A stretch of 21,857 nt of DNA from positions 1 to 21,857 of the forward strand of contig CAYLVH010000023.1 of the NCBI GenBank assembly GCA_964387095.1, read 5' to 3'. Numbering within the stretch: the stretch's first letter is position 1; each line of letters begins with the position of its first letter. Origin of the DNA: JAJQBJ01 sp964387095 (GTDB taxonomy: Bacteria > Bacillota > Clostridia > Oscillospirales > Oscillospiraceae). Made by a program: the position numbers and the translations under genes. A model generated the notes under the pieces. That model was not told where the DNA came from. It searched no databases and worked only from the letters and a program-made list of their open reading frames with translations. Shown here piece after piece: positions 15,357 to 21,833 of the stretch.

Positions 15357-16289
15357 ATGAGCGAAAGAGAAAAACTGATTGAAGTAAAAGATCTTCAAAT
15401 CACCTTCGGTTCCGGCCGCAAGAAGTTCGTGGCTGTCGATCATGTCAACTTTGATATTTATAAGGGCGAAACCTTCTCTCTGGTGGGCGAGTCCGGCTCT
15501 GGCAAGACCACCATTGGCCGTGCCATTGTCCGGATTAACCCCACTTCTGCCGGCGAAATCTATTTCAAGGGGCAGAAGATCAACGGCAAGATCTCCAAGG
15601 AGCTGGACCGTGAGGTCATCCGCAAGATGCAGATGATCTTCCAGGATCCCCAGGCCTCTCTGAATGAGCGGGCCAAGGTTGATTATATTATCTCTGAGGG
15701 CCTGATCAACTTCAAGATGTACAAGGATGAGAAGGATCGTGCGACCAAGGTTCAGGCCGCTCTGCACGAGGTGGGCCTGCTACCTGAGTTCGCGTCCCGC
15801 TTCCCCCACGAGTTCTCCGGCGGCCAGCGTCAGCGTATCGGCATTGCCCGTGCTCTGATTATGGAGCCTGAATTCGTGGTGGCAGATGAGCCCATCTCCG
15901 CCCTGGACGTGTCCATTCGTGCGCAGGTCCTGAATCTGCTGAACAAGCTGAAGAAGAACAGAGGTCTGACGTATCTGTTTATCGCCCATGATCTGTCCGT
16001 TGTCCGCTTTATTTCCGACCGGATCGCCGTTATTTACAAGGGCCGTATCGTGGAGCTGGCTGAGGCTGAGGAACTGTTCCTCAACCCCCTGCACCCCTAT
16101 ACAAAGGCGCTGTTGTCCGCAGTTCCTGTGCCCGATCCCATTCTGGAAAAGCAGAAGAAGCTGGTTGTCTATGATTCCAGCATCCATGATTATTCTCAGG
16201 ATGGACCTATTTGGTTTGAGATCAAGCCCGGCCACTTTGTGTACGGCAATCAGAAGGAACTCGATCAATATCAGAAGGAACTCAAGTAA
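15357..16289 (+). CDS. oppF: Peptide ABC transporter ATPase, OppF/DppF type
   Basis: This 310-residue ATPase partners OppD. Walker A GESGSGKT is at 44-51, Q-loop near Gln96, signature FSGGQ at 153-157, Walker B VVADEP at 174-179 and H-loop His211. The C-terminal oligopeptide extension is short. The start is ambiguous: GTG 15348 and ATG 15351 overlap the oppD stop, while ATG 15357 sits 10 nt after AGGAGG (15341-15346). I chose 15357; in all cases the gene is tightly coupled to oppD. Confidence 0.92.
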   Translation: MSEREKLIEVKDLQITFGSGRKKFVAVDHVNFDIYKGETFSLVGESGSGKTTIGRAIVRINPTSAGEIYFKGQKINGKISKELDREVIRKMQMIFQDPQASLNERAKVDYIISEGLINFKMYKDEKDRATKVQAALHEVGLLPEFASRFPHEFSGGQRQRIGIARALIMEPEFVVADEPISALDVSIRAQVLNLLNKLKKNRGLTYLFIAHDLSVVRFISDRIAVIYKGRIVELAEAEELFLNPLHPYTKALLSAVPVPDPILEKQKKLVVYDSSIHDYSQDGPIWFEIKPGHFVYGNQKELDQYQKELK

Positions 16290-16291
16290 GG

Positions 16292-16711
16292 ATGGCCATG
16301 AAAAATCTGCGGCAGATGTACCGTCAAAAGTATATGATACGGCCAACGCTGTACATGATCGGCTTTAAATCGCTTGTTGTAGTGGTGTTGACCCTGCTGT
16401 GGAATCGGTTTATTGACAAGGGCGTTCGGGGAGTTGGCTATGGTTTTTCTGCGCTTGGGCTGATCCTGCTGATTCTTTCCTGGTTCAGCTATCTGAGTTT
16501 GGATGGTGTCAGTGTCCGTCACTTGATGGAGCACTGGCAGAAGAAAAAGAAAACCAAGATCCGCGCCCATGATATAGTAGACTTCGTGGACGAAAAAGTG
16601 GTTTCCTTTGGGGAACTGGAAAAAGAGGAAAAGACCTGTTGCCGGCTGGTGTCCGACTTTGTCGCAGGGCTATTGTTTCTCATCATCGGCCTGATTGTCT
16701 CTGCTCTCTAA
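16292..16711 (+). CDS. Small hypothetical membrane protein at the end of the opp operon
   Basis: This 139-residue protein belongs to no family I recognise. Hydrophobic segments lie at about 20-38, 48-69 and 117-138. Between the last two is a basic and then acidic soluble loop (HWQKKKKTKIRAHD at about 80-93, then FGELEKEEK) with two adjacent Cys (CC, about 114-115). It starts 2 nt after the oppF stop and is followed by a strong terminator, so it is very probably co-transcribed with the transporter. It could be an accessory or stability factor for the Opp complex, but nothing in the sequence proves that. ATG 16298, with AAGG six bases upstream, is an alternative start. Confidence 0.8.
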   Translation: MAMKNLRQMYRQKYMIRPTLYMIGFKSLVVVVLTLLWNRFIDKGVRGVGYGFSALGLILLILSWFSYLSLDGVSVRHLMEHWQKKKKTKIRAHDIVDFVDEKVVSFGELEKEEKTCCRLVSDFVAGLLFLIIGLIVSAL

Positions 16712-16717
16712 GTGTTA

Positions 16718-16751
16718 AAATCGCCGTTTCGGTTTCCCGAAACGGCGATTT
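16718..16751. terminator. Terminator of the opp operon
   Basis: AAATCGCCGTTTCGG (16718-16732) and CCGAAACGGCGATTT (16737-16751) are a perfect 15-bp inverted repeat with a TTTC loop. The A/T run forms the base of the stem and so supplies a short U-run in both directions. It lies just after the last operon gene. The rest of the stretch up to 16860 shows no gene. Confidence 0.85.
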
Positions 16752-16860
16752 AACGTCCCAAAAAGGGAATCAGTTATTGAAGAGGTCTGGCTCCGGGGTC
16801 GAACCTATGGCAAAACAAGCGCAAAAGGGAACGGAACCTACTTTGTAGAGGAGCGGTAAA

Positions 16861-18243
16861 TTACCGAAGGGCGGGGAGGCTGGCGGCGGCAGCAGACTGG
16901 CCCACGCGGCGGAAGCTTTCGTCGGGCAGGGTGGGGAAGATCTTGCCATTCAGCTCGGGGTATTCGTCGGCCAGAACCCGCTTGGCCTCGGCCAAAATGA
17001 TATCGCCGCCCTTGCCGGACATGACACGGCCCAGCAACAGGACATGCTTGCACTGGTACATATCATAGTAACAGGCCAGGGTGTGGCCTAGGTAGGTGCC
17101 GATGGAGGTGTATACGTCAATGGCAGCGGGGGAATCTTCCTGCATCAGGGCCTGAACCACCTTCAGCTTTTCGGCGGGGGACAGGGATTCGTCCAACTCA
17201 ATGCCGGCCCGGGGGGCCAGCTTAATGACGCCGTCCTGGGAGAAATACTTGACGCCGCAGCCGATATCGCCGGACCACTCGTCCACCATGGCGTTGGGAG
17301 CAGCGTCCACGGGGACAAATGCCAGCTCGTTCAGCCAGCCGGTGATGCGGCCCTTTTCGTCCACAAAGCCAGCGGCCTCGCTGGTGCCCATGGCGATGCC
17401 CAGGACGTTGTTCTCGCCCAGGCTTATGGTTCCCGCTAGCGCGGAGACGTCGCCGTCGTTGATGACTTCATAGGGAATGTCGCCAAAGGTGTCCGTAATG
17501 GCGCGAATAAAGACGGTTTTGACCTCAGGGCTGTGCCGATGCTCAAGGGGAACGTTGAGGAACAGGGAGGAGTTCATGGGGCAGTTGTTGATAAAGATGC
17601 CGGCGGAGGACACACCTACGGCATCCACCCGGGGCATATGTGCGGCTGCGGATTTCAGGGCGTCCACAATCCCCTGATAGTGATAGCTGGGGTCAGAGTT
17701 CAGCTTGGGGAACCAGACAACCTCCTCGGAGAAGACAGATTCCCCATCAATGACAGCGGAGACCTTGCGGTCGCTTCCCCCGGCGTCAAAGCCGATGCGG
17801 CAGCCTTCCATGTGGCCGCCCATGGCCTTGGGGGCATCCTTGGCCTCGGGAACTTTGTCGCAGTACACAACCTGGAAAGGGACCTCAAAGACTTCGCTCA
17901 TGAAGGTGAAGTCAAAGGAACGGCTGCCCTGGAGGGAATAGGCCTGCTTCAAATATTGGTAGATGCCTTCGTCACCGGAGACATAGATCTTGTAGCCGCC
18001 CTTTAGCCACAGCACCACCTTGACCAAGCGGTCCACATAGTAATTGTCGGCCTCAGCCATTTCAGGGGTGCCGTGAATAAAGGTGTGGGCGGTGGCCATT
18101 TGGCCGTCGGCCCGCTCAATGGCAATGGATACGGGCTTTTTGGCGGTTTGCAGGAAAGCCCGATTGAACTTCATAATGGGAATAAATTCGGGGTCCAGCT
18201 TGGGTAGGTTTTTGATGGGAACCTCAATGCCATGACAGTTCAT
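16861..18243 (-). CDS. ROK-like sugar-kinase-fold protein with N-terminal extension
   Basis: This 460-residue protein has a C-terminal half carrying ASKHA/ROK features. These are a phosphate-1 loop RIGFDAGGSD (149-158), VGVSSAGIF (209-217), VINDGDVSALAG (260-271, with Asp263 or Asp265 as candidate catalytic base) and GIAMGTSEAAG (282-292). Classical ROK kinases phosphorylate sugars, but the Cys-rich zinc motif CxCGxxGC is absent here; only IGCG (327-330) is seen. Residues 1-145 form an extra domain I cannot assign. The ribosome-binding site AGGAGG (complement of 18252-18257) is 8 nt before ATG. It has its own promoter (18308-18336) and is divergent from the PqqD-like gene. It is monocistronic and convergent with the opp operon. 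The substrate is unknown. Confidence 0.78.
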   Translation of the reverse strand: MNCHGIEVPIKNLPKLDPEFIPIMKFNRAFLQTAKKPVSIAIERADGQMATAHTFIHGTPEMAEADNYYVDRLVKVVLWLKGGYKIYVSGDEGIYQYLKQAYSLQGSRSFDFTFMSEVFEVPFQVVYCDKVPEAKDAPKAMGGHMEGCRIGFDAGGSDRKVSAVIDGESVFSEEVVWFPKLNSDPSYHYQGIVDALKSAAAHMPRVDAVGVSSAGIFINNCPMNSSLFLNVPLEHRHSPEVKTVFIRAITDTFGDIPYEVINDGDVSALAGTISLGENNVLGIAMGTSEAAGFVDEKGRITGWLNELAFVPVDAAPNAMVDEWSGDIGCGVKYFSQDGVIKLAPRAGIELDESLSPAEKLKVVQALMQEDSPAAIDVYTSIGTYLGHTLACYYDMYQCKHVLLLGRVMSGKGGDIILAEAKRVLADEYPELNGKIFPTLPDESFRRVGQSAAAASLPALR

Positions 18244-18307
18244 GTTAAAATCCTCCTAAATTGATGGGTGTTTCATGTCAGAACGTCTCTGATGAAATAC
18301 TGATACT

Positions 18308-18336
18308 ATCATAAGCGAAAAGAGGGATTTAGACAA
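18308..18336 (-). promoter_or_regulatory. Promoter of the ROK-like gene
   Basis: On the minus strand, -35 TTGTCT (complement of 18331-18336), 17-nt spacer and -10 TATGAT (complement of 18308-18313), about 65 nt before the start codon. Confidence 0.65.
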
Positions 18337-18378
18337 GTGAAAATTTGAAAAAATGGAAATATGCCCAATTGAGGCAGC

Positions 18379-18407
18379 TTGACAAATTTCTGTGTTGCTC
18401 GTATGAT
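18379..18407 (+). promoter_or_regulatory. Promoter of the PqqD-like gene
   Basis: Consensus -35 TTGACA (18379-18384), 17-nt spacer and -10 TATGAT (18402-18407), about 50 nt before the start codon. The initially transcribed region holds CCGTCAACT (18413-18421), which recurs after the ribU promoter. Confidence 0.8.
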
Positions 18408-18460
18408 AATAACCGTCAACTGCTATGGGCCTTGCCCCTGCTTGAAAGGAATGATAAGCC

Positions 18461-18742
18461 ATGAAACTGAAAGATGGATTTGAAATGACCCAGGTCAACA
18501 AGGATTATTATATTGTAAAGGCGGTAGGCGCCCGGAGAGAGGAATTTCCCCAGGCCATTCAACTGGGATTCTCCGGAGCGTTTTTGTGGGATCAGCTGAG
18601 TAAGGGGGACTATACTGTCACAGAGCTGGTGCTGAAGCTGGATCACCTCTTTGAAGCGGAGGTCCCTGTGGAACAACTGACCAAGGACGTGGAGACCTTT
18701 GTGGGATTTCTGAAGCAGCATAACCTGTTGGAGTCAGAATAA
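18461..18742 (+). CDS. Standalone PqqD-family protein (RRE-like fold)
   Basis: These 93 residues match the size and pattern of PqqD-type proteins, small winged-helix domains that bind leader peptides for radical-SAM or other RiPP maturases. Seen are an N-terminal beta region (MKLKDGFEMTQVNKDYYIV), a GFSGAFLWDQLSKGD helix-turn segment near 36-50 and a C-terminal helix (DVETFVGFLKQHNLLE). No radical SAM enzyme, precursor peptide or exporter is visible nearby, so the partner is unknown. The start ATG 18461 follows AAAGGA (18445-18450). It has its own promoter, and 24 nt after its stop comes the promoter of the FMN riboswitch-ribU unit, with no clear terminator between. Confidence 0.8.
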   Translation: MKLKDGFEMTQVNKDYYIVKAVGARREEFPQAIQLGFSGAFLWDQLSKGDYTVTELVLKLDHLFEAEVPVEQLTKDVETFVGFLKQHNLLESE

Positions 18743-18766
18743 ATTCTTAAAAGGGAGGGAAAGCAC

Positions 18767-18794
18767 TTGCGATTTTCCTGCCGCCTGCTATAAT
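18767..18794 (+). promoter_or_regulatory. Promoter of the riboswitch-ribU transcript
   Basis: -35 TTGCGA (18767-18772), 16-nt spacer and perfect -10 TATAAT (18789-18794). The RFN element begins about 14 nt after the predicted start of transcription. Confidence 0.8.
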
Positions 18795-18813
18795 AAGACC
18801 GTCAACTAAATCA

Positions 18814-18919
18814 TGCTTCAGGGCGGGGTGCAAGTCCCCACCGGCGGTAAAGTCCGCGAGCCTTCGGGCTGAATCGGTGGAATTCCGATACCGACAGTTA
18901 AAGTCTGGATGAAAGAAGC
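18814..18919 (+). ncRNA. FMN riboswitch (RFN element)
   Basis: The full RFN consensus is present in order: CTTCAGGGCGGGGTG, CCCCACCGGCGGTAAA, GTCCGCGAGC, GGTGGAATTCCGAT, ACCGACAGTTAAAGTCTGGAT and GAAAGAAG, whose ends close the P1 helix (CTTC with GAAG). It binds FMN. The intrinsic terminator directly downstream (18947-18981) is its expression platform, so FMN should switch off ribU. Confidence 0.97.
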
Positions 18920-18946
18920 AACGGAATGTGTTTGCGCATCTTTTTT

Positions 18947-18981
18947 GCCTGAAGGAAGAAATTCTTTCAGGCGTTGTTATT
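18947..18981 (+). terminator. Riboswitch-controlled intrinsic terminator
   Basis: GCCTGAAGGAA (18947-18957) pairs with TTCTTTCAGGC (18962-18972) over 11 bp with one G-U, followed by GTTGTTATT. It lies between the RFN aptamer and ribU. Confidence 0.88.
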
Positions 18982-19019
18982 GCCTGGAAGCAAATCTGAA
19001 CACTGGGGGCTGTTATTTT

Positions 19020-19631
19020 ATGAGAACCAATATCCGCAGTATTACCGTAACCGCCATGCTGTCGGCTGTGGCATTTGTGCTGATGTTCATCGAATTTTCG
19101 GTGCCGCTGATGCCGCCCTTTATCAAAATGGATATTTCCGACCTGCCAGCCCTGCTGTCCACCTTCGCGTTGGGGCCTGTTTCCGGTGTGGTGGTTGAGC
19201 TGCTGAAAAACCTGCTACATATTTTGTTCAAGGGGACGGCTTCCGCTGGCACTGGCGAGCTGTGCAATTTCCTCCTGGGCTGCTTTTTCGTGGTGCCCGC
19301 CGGCCTGATTTATCGGCATAAGAAGACCCGGAAGAATGCCGTCCTGGGTGCCCTGGTGGGCTGCCTGGTCATGGCGGTTTGCTCTGTGCCGCTGAACTAC
19401 TTCGTGGTTTATCCCGCCTATGTGAAGTTCTATGGCCTGCCCTTGGATGAGATCATTGGGATGTATCAGGCTATCATGCCCGGAGTCAACGGCCTGTTTG
19501 CTTGCCTGACTATTTTCAACCTGCCCTTTACCTTCGTAAAGGGGCTGCTGGATGCTGTTATTTGCTTTATTATCTATAAGCCCCTGTCTCCCATTTTGCA
19601 CAGGGCGGGGGGCCGTCTGCCAAACAGGTGA
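19020..19631 (+). CDS. ribU: Riboflavin ECF transporter S component RibU
   Basis: This 203-residue membrane protein has about six hydrophobic helices. It is the substrate-binding S component that works with the shared EcfA-EcfA'-EcfT module to import riboflavin. The N-terminal TVTAMLSAVAFVLMF and the MDISDLPALLSTFALGP segment, followed by VELLKNLLH, are typical of RibU. I chose ATG 19020 because an in-frame ATG at 18909 lies inside the riboswitch and would place the terminator within the coding sequence. A weak GGGGG (19005-19009) serves as ribosome-binding site. The FMN riboswitch upstream strongly supports the function. Confidence 0.94.
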   Translation: MRTNIRSITVTAMLSAVAFVLMFIEFSVPLMPPFIKMDISDLPALLSTFALGPVSGVVVELLKNLLHILFKGTASAGTGELCNFLLGCFFVVPAGLIYRHKKTRKNAVLGALVGCLVMAVCSVPLNYFVVYPAYVKFYGLPLDEIIGMYQAIMPGVNGLFACLTIFNLPFTFVKGLLDAVICFIIYKPLSPILHRAGGRLPNR

Positions 19632-19640
19632 AAGTAATGC

Positions 19641-19672
19641 GGCCGTCTGCATCCCAGGCGGTCAGCTTTATT
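19641..19672 (+). terminator. Probable terminator after ribU
   Basis: GGCCGTCTG (19641-19649) pairs with CAGGCGGTC (19655-19663), 9 bp with two G-U, followed by AGCTTTATTA. It is weak, and lies between convergent ribU and the Rrf2 gene. Confidence 0.5.
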
Positions 19673-19679
19673 AGATCAC

Positions 19680-20102
19680 TTAGTCGTTGTCATCCTGGTT
19701 GCTGGCCATCAAATCGGCCACGGTCTTATTGTCTAAGAAACCGGAAACCAGATCATAAAGCTCTGTCCACATGCCAAGGGTGCGGCAGGTTGCGGCCCGA
19801 GGGCAGGGCTTTGCATTCTCCCCCAGGCAGGCCATAGGAGCTAGGCCGTCCTCCATGATGCGGAGAATTTTACTCACGGAATATTGATCTGGGGAACGGG
19901 TCAGGCGGTAACCGCCGCCTTTTCCCCGGACGCCCTCCAAGTCGCCGCTGCGAACCAACACTTTGATAATGCTTTCCAAATACTTTTCCGAGATTTCCTG
20001 GCGCTGAGCGATCTCTTTCAGCGGGATGTAACTCCCGATGTCATGCTCGGCCAAATCCATCAGTACCCGCAGCGCATACCGGCTCCTGGTTGAGATCATC
20101 AT
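19680..20102 (-). CDS. Rrf2-family transcriptional regulator
   Basis: These 140 residues fit the Rrf2/IscR/CymR family. The N-terminal winged helix (STRSRYALRVLMDLAEH, IAQRQEISEKYLESIIKVL, GDLEGVRGKGGGYRLTR) is well conserved. Three Cys (92, 100, 106; C-x7-C-x5-C) sit where IscR binds a 2Fe-2S cluster (C-x5-C-x5-C), so it may sense an Fe-S cluster or redox state. CymR-type cysteine regulators usually lack these. Divergent cysK makes control of cysteine synthesis likely. The ribosome-binding site AAGGAGGG (20107-20115, minus) precedes two consecutive ATG codons; either could start. A 26-bp palindrome lies just upstream and is a candidate autoregulatory operator. Confidence 0.9.
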   Translation of the reverse strand: MMISTRSRYALRVLMDLAEHDIGSYIPLKEIAQRQEISEKYLESIIKVLVRSGDLEGVRGKGGGYRLTRSPDQYSVSKILRIMEDGLAPMACLGENAKPCPRAATCRTLGMWTELYDLVSGFLDNKTVADLMASNQDDND

Positions 20103-20118
20103 AATCTCCCTCCTTTTT

Positions 20119-20144
20119 ACCCTATCATATAAATATAATAGGGT
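20119..20144. promoter_or_regulatory. 26-bp near-perfect palindrome, candidate Rrf2 operator
   Basis: ACCCTAT (20119-20125) and ATAGGGT (20138-20144) flank an AT-rich centre, and 11 of the 13 symmetric base pairs match. Size and symmetry fit the roughly 25-bp dimer sites known for Rrf2-family proteins. It overlaps the AT-rich -10 region expected for the Rrf2 gene (minus strand) and lies about 37 nt upstream of the cysK -35 box, so it could control either gene. Confidence 0.6.
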
Positions 20145-20163
20145 TGATGGGAAATCAAATCTG

Positions 20164-20209
20164 GGATTTTCGAAATCCTATTGACAAGGGAAAATTGCGG
20201 TACTATAAT
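20164..20209 (+). promoter_or_regulatory. cysK promoter with adjoining palindrome
   Basis: Perfect consensus TTGACA (20181-20186), 17-nt spacer and TATAAT (20204-20209). Directly upstream is GGATTT-TCG-AAATCC (20164-20178). GAAATCCTAT (20172-20181) is echoed as GAAATCCCAT (20215-20224) just after the -10. These half-sites bracket the promoter as repressor sites would. Confidence 0.8.
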
Positions 20210-20270
20210 ACCTAGAAATCCCATAAAGAAGTACGGTGGAACGGAGGCAAATTTGAAGGAGGTCTCTCAC

Positions 20271-21203
20271 ATGAGTAAGATCTATACGTCCGCCGATCAG
20301 CTGATCGGCCGAACCCCGCTGCTGGAGCTGACGCACATTGAAAAGACGTTTGGCCTAGAGGCAAAGATTCTGGGCAAGTTGGAGTATTTTAACTCCGCTG
20401 GTTCTGTGAAGGACCGGATTGCCAAGGCAATGATTGACGATGCTGAGGCCAAGGGTCTGCTGAAGGAAGGCTCTGTCATCATTGAGCCCACCTCTGGCAA
20501 CACCGGTATTGGCTTGGCCTCTGTGGCGGCAGCCCGGGGCTATCGGATCATCATTGTGATGCCTGAAACCATGAGCGTGGAGCGCCGCCAACTGATGAAG
20601 GCCTATGGTGCGGAGTTGGTCCTGACCGAGGGCGCAAAGGGCATGAAGGGCGCCATTGCCAAGGCTGAGGAACTGGCAAAGGAGATTCCCGGCGGCTTTA
20701 TTCCGGGGCAGTTTGACAATCCTGCAAATCCCGCTGCTCACAAGGCTGCCACCGGTCCTGAAATCTGGGAGGACACGGAAGGCCGAGTGGATTTATTTGT
20801 GGCCGGCGTGGGAACCGGCGGAACCATCACCGGCGTGGGCGCCTATCTGAAGGAGAAAAAGGCTGTTATAAAGGTGATCGCCGTGGAGCCTGCAAGTTCA
20901 CCCGTCCTGTCCAAGGGATTCTCCGGTGCGCATGAGATTCAGGGCATCGGTGCAGGCTTTGTGCCCCGGGTGCTGGACACCAAGGTCTATGATGAGATTA
21001 TCTCCGTTGAGAATGAGGACGCCTTTGCCACCGGGAAACTGGTGGGCCGCAAAGAGGGCATCCTGGTGGGCATCTCTGCCGGCGCCGCGGTTTGGGCCGC
21101 CATTCAGCTGGCAAAGCGCCCTGAGAACAAGGGTAAGACAATTGTGACCTTGCTGCCTGATACCGGCGATCGCTATCTGTCCACGCCCCTATTTGCTGAT
21201 TGA
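20271..21203 (+). CDS. cysK: Cysteine synthase (O-acetylserine sulfhydrylase)
   Basis: This 310-residue PLP enzyme converts O-acetylserine and sulfide to cysteine in the cytoplasm. The PLP lysine is in SVKDR (Lys47), the substrate loop is TSGNTG (74-79), the phosphate-binding loop GTGGTITG (near 180) and the C-terminal LLPDTGDRYLST is typical. I chose ATG 20271 because AAGGAGG (20256-20262) precedes it by 8 nt; an upstream in-frame ATG at 20181 would lie on the -35 box. It is divergent from the Rrf2 regulator and forms an operon with the HD-domain gene 19 nt downstream. Confidence 0.96.
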   Translation: MSKIYTSADQLIGRTPLLELTHIEKTFGLEAKILGKLEYFNSAGSVKDRIAKAMIDDAEAKGLLKEGSVIIEPTSGNTGIGLASVAAARGYRIIIVMPETMSVERRQLMKAYGAELVLTEGAKGMKGAIAKAEELAKEIPGGFIPGQFDNPANPAAHKAATGPEIWEDTEGRVDLFVAGVGTGGTITGVGAYLKEKKAVIKVIAVEPASSPVLSKGFSGAHEIQGIGAGFVPRVLDTKVYDEIISVENEDAFATGKLVGRKEGILVGISAGAAVWAAIQLAKRPENKGKTIVTLLPDTGDRYLSTPLFAD

Positions 21204-21222
21204 TTAAAGGAGAGATGAAAAT

Positions 21223-21780
21223 ATGATTCCCACACCAGAAGAGGCATACAACCTGTTGACGGAATATAATAAGGGTGAGTTCCATCAGAAGCACGGACGC
21301 ATTGTGGGGGATGTGCTCCGCTGGTTTGCAAATGAGCTGGGCTATGGCGATGAGGCTGATTTTTGGCAGGCCGTTGGCATTCTGCATGACCTGGATTTTG
21401 AGCAATGGCCTGACCAGCACTGCATCAAGGAGCAGGAGATCATGCGGGAGCATGGCATCGATGAGCGGCTGATCCATGCTGCCGCCAGCCACGGCTATCT
21501 GCTGACCGTGGATATTCAGCCCCAGCACCAGATGGAGAAGGTGCTGTACGCCGTGGATGAGTTGACCGGGTTGATCGGCGCTGCGGCCATCATGCGCCCC
21601 TCCAAGAGCGTCAGCGATCTGGAAGTCAAGTCTGTTCGCAAGAAGTATAAGGATAAGAAGTTTGCAGCGGGCTGTTCCCGGGAGGTGATCCAGCGAGGCG
21701 CGGAAATGCTGGGCTTGGAACTGGATGACCTGATTGGGAAGACAATCCAGGCTATGCGTGCCAGCGACGCAGTGGATTAA
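21223..21780 (+). CDS. HD-domain metal-dependent hydrolase-like protein
   Basis: This 185-residue protein has HD-superfamily metal ligands: His24 (HGRIV), His55-Asp56 (GILHDLDFE), His90 (SHGY) and Asp112 (AVDELTG). Such small HD proteins hydrolyse nucleotides or other phosphate compounds; the specific substrate cannot be told. AAAGGAGA (21206-21213) precedes ATG 21223. Its 19-nt distance from cysK implies co-transcription. No known role links the two. Confidence 0.85.
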   Translation: MIPTPEEAYNLLTEYNKGEFHQKHGRIVGDVLRWFANELGYGDEADFWQAVGILHDLDFEQWPDQHCIKEQEIMREHGIDERLIHAAASHGYLLTVDIQPQHQMEKVLYAVDELTGLIGAAAIMRPSKSVSDLEVKSVRKKYKDKKFAAGCSREVIQRGAEMLGLELDDLIGKTIQAMRASDAVD

Positions 21781-21804
21781 TCGCAAGTTGCCGACAGGGC
21801 GGAG

Positions 21805-21833
21805 GACAAACTGCACTGCTGACGCAGTTTGTC
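21805..21833. terminator. Possible terminator hairpin after the HD-domain gene
   Basis: GACAAACTGC (21805-21814) and GCAGTTTGTC (21824-21833) form a perfect 10-bp stem with a 9-nt loop. No T-run follows, so its role as a terminator is uncertain. Confidence 0.4.

Noticed and set aside
18909..19019. Upstream in-frame ATG extending ribU by 37 codons
   Set aside because: It begins inside the FMN riboswitch and would run through the terminator hairpin. The RibU-like sequence begins at ATG 19020.
20181..20270. Upstream in-frame ATG extending cysK by 30 codons
   Set aside because: It coincides with the -35 box of the cysK promoter, and ATG 20271 has an ideal ribosome-binding site and matches the usual CysK N-terminus.
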